A stretch of 23,488 bases of DNA from Bacteroidales bacterium UBA1745. GTDB lineage: Bacteria; Bacteroidota; Bacteroidia; Bacteroidales; UBA932. The DNA lies in the NCBI GenBank assembly GCA_002314885.1, contig DCHT01000023.1, positions 1 through 23,488 of the forward strand, read 5' to 3'. A model generated the notes under the pieces. That model did no database searches and had not been told where the DNA came from. It worked only from the letters and a program-made list of their open reading frames with translations. The position numbers were made by a program, and so were the translations under genes. Positions 22,954 to 23,488 of this stretch are shown here, in pieces (the first letter of the stretch is position 1; each line of letters opens with the position of its first letter).

Positions 22954-23481
22954 ATGAGAAAGTTCATCACAATTGCAGCAGCAATACTCTGCCTTTCACA
23001 GGTGATTGTGGCAGTTCCGGCCAAGCGTGGCCTCATCCAGCGCGTTCAGCCTGACGGCAGTACCATTATGGTACAGGTCCACGGCGACGAATGGTTCCAC
23101 TATGTCACTGACGAGAAGGGCAACATCCTCGAGGAGAATGAGTCCGGCTATATGGTCAGGTCTTCGGCTACGACCATCGCGGCACTTCAGGAAAAGATGG
23201 CAATGGCACAGGCCGTAAAGGACTGGACCGCATCTCGGCGTCAGGAGGAAATGATGCTGGCCAGCAAGGTCAGCGGCTCTCCGAAGATACCGGTCATCCT
23301 TGTGCAGTTCAGCGACAAGCAGTTCACTATCAGCAACCCGAAGACGGCCTTTACGAACCTGCTGACGCAGCGAGGCTATTCCGCCAACGGCGGTACCGGC
23401 AGCGTCCTCGACTACTACGAGGATCAGTCCAGGGGCGCCTATTCCCCTGAATTCGTGGTTATGGATGTATGTAGTAATTGA
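22954..23481 (+). CDS. M6-family metalloprotease, N-terminal part only
   Basis: N-terminal fragment, 175 aa as it stands, of a secreted protease of the M6 (immune inhibitor A-like) family. A signal peptide (MRKFITIAAAILCLSQVIVA) is followed by the usual pro-region (RGLIQRVQPDGSTIMVQVHG, DEWFHYVTDEKGNIL) and the start of the catalytic domain (KIPVILVQFSDKQFT, SVLDYYEDQSRGAYSPEF). A TGA at 23479-23481 ends the frame before the HExxH zinc site, so no active enzyme could be made. After PEFVV the family usually continues YG-PV; here a one-base slip near 23459 would restore YG, and the last 20 or so bases are AT-rich and unlike the gene. This is a true frameshift or an artefact of the sequence end. 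It starts 6 bp after the fimbrillin-like gene. Confidence 0.75.
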   Translation: MRKFITIAAAILCLSQVIVAVPAKRGLIQRVQPDGSTIMVQVHGDEWFHYVTDEKGNILEENESGYMVRSSATTIAALQEKMAMAQAVKDWTASRRQEEMMLASKVSGSPKIPVILVQFSDKQFTISNPKTAFTNLLTQRGYSANGGTGSVLDYYEDQSRGAYSPEFVVMDVCSN

Positions 23482-23488
23482 AAAACAT

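Noticed and set aside
1..23488. CRISPR arrays, tRNA or rRNA genes, insertion sequences, phage genes
   Set aside because: No repeated spacer pattern, RNA gene core, transposase or terminal repeats were seen on reading both strands.

Overview
The window looks like a chromosomal segment from a Bacteroidales (Bacteroidota) bacterium, probably from gut or rumen. The evidence is lipoprotein signal peptides with a lipobox Cys, Ig-like and fimbrillin-type surface proteins, a Ser-type sulfatase, a PaaK/ACT gene pair, and the Bacteroidota -7 promoter box (TAnnTTTG) a short distance before most transcription units. Coding density is very high. No gap exceeds about 110 bp, and I see no tRNA, rRNA, CRISPR array, insertion sequence or phage gene.

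Layout. (a) 10-2449, minus: an operon of phenylacetate-CoA ligase, a double-ACT protein and an Ig-like lipoprotein. (b) 2557-5272, plus: an outer-membrane porin and an inner-membrane nucleoside-recognition (Gate) transporter with an extra soluble C-terminal domain. (c) 5262-9102: a regulatory and envelope block. It holds a membrane-spanning TPR/LuxR protein (minus), a divergent 68-aa protein that is only a LuxR helix-turn-helix (plus), and a two-gene minus operon for an OmpA-family protein and a Gln-rich periplasmic protein. (d) 9214-12630, minus: a large lipoprotein of unknown function and a sulfatase. (e) 12669-17034, plus: a small membrane protein, a PreA-like dihydropyrimidine dehydrogenase with extra N-terminal Fe-S motifs, an atypical LDH/MDH-family dehydrogenase and a lipoprotein tyrosine phosphatase. 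(f) 17039-19427, minus: a Tat-exported N-acyl-D-amino-acid deacylase and a Cof-type HAD phosphatase. (g) 19505 to the right edge, plus: a pectinesterase-like lipoprotein, a 47-aa small protein, a fimbrillin-like lipoprotein and the start of an M6-family metalloprotease that breaks off in the last bases.

The most interesting signal is in block (c). The palindrome CCACCC-N4-GGGTGG, followed by TG, lies exactly 22 bp before the same -7-like box (GAACTTTG) in two places: upstream of the HTH-only gene and upstream of the OmpA operon. If the box marks the promoter, both palindromes centre near -41, a classic activator position. The two LuxR-type HTH domains encoded here are close paralogues. I infer a local circuit in which a periplasmic TPR sensor with a cytoplasmic HTH and a small HTH-only protein act on the OmpA operon. 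This has not been tested and rests on sequence pattern only.
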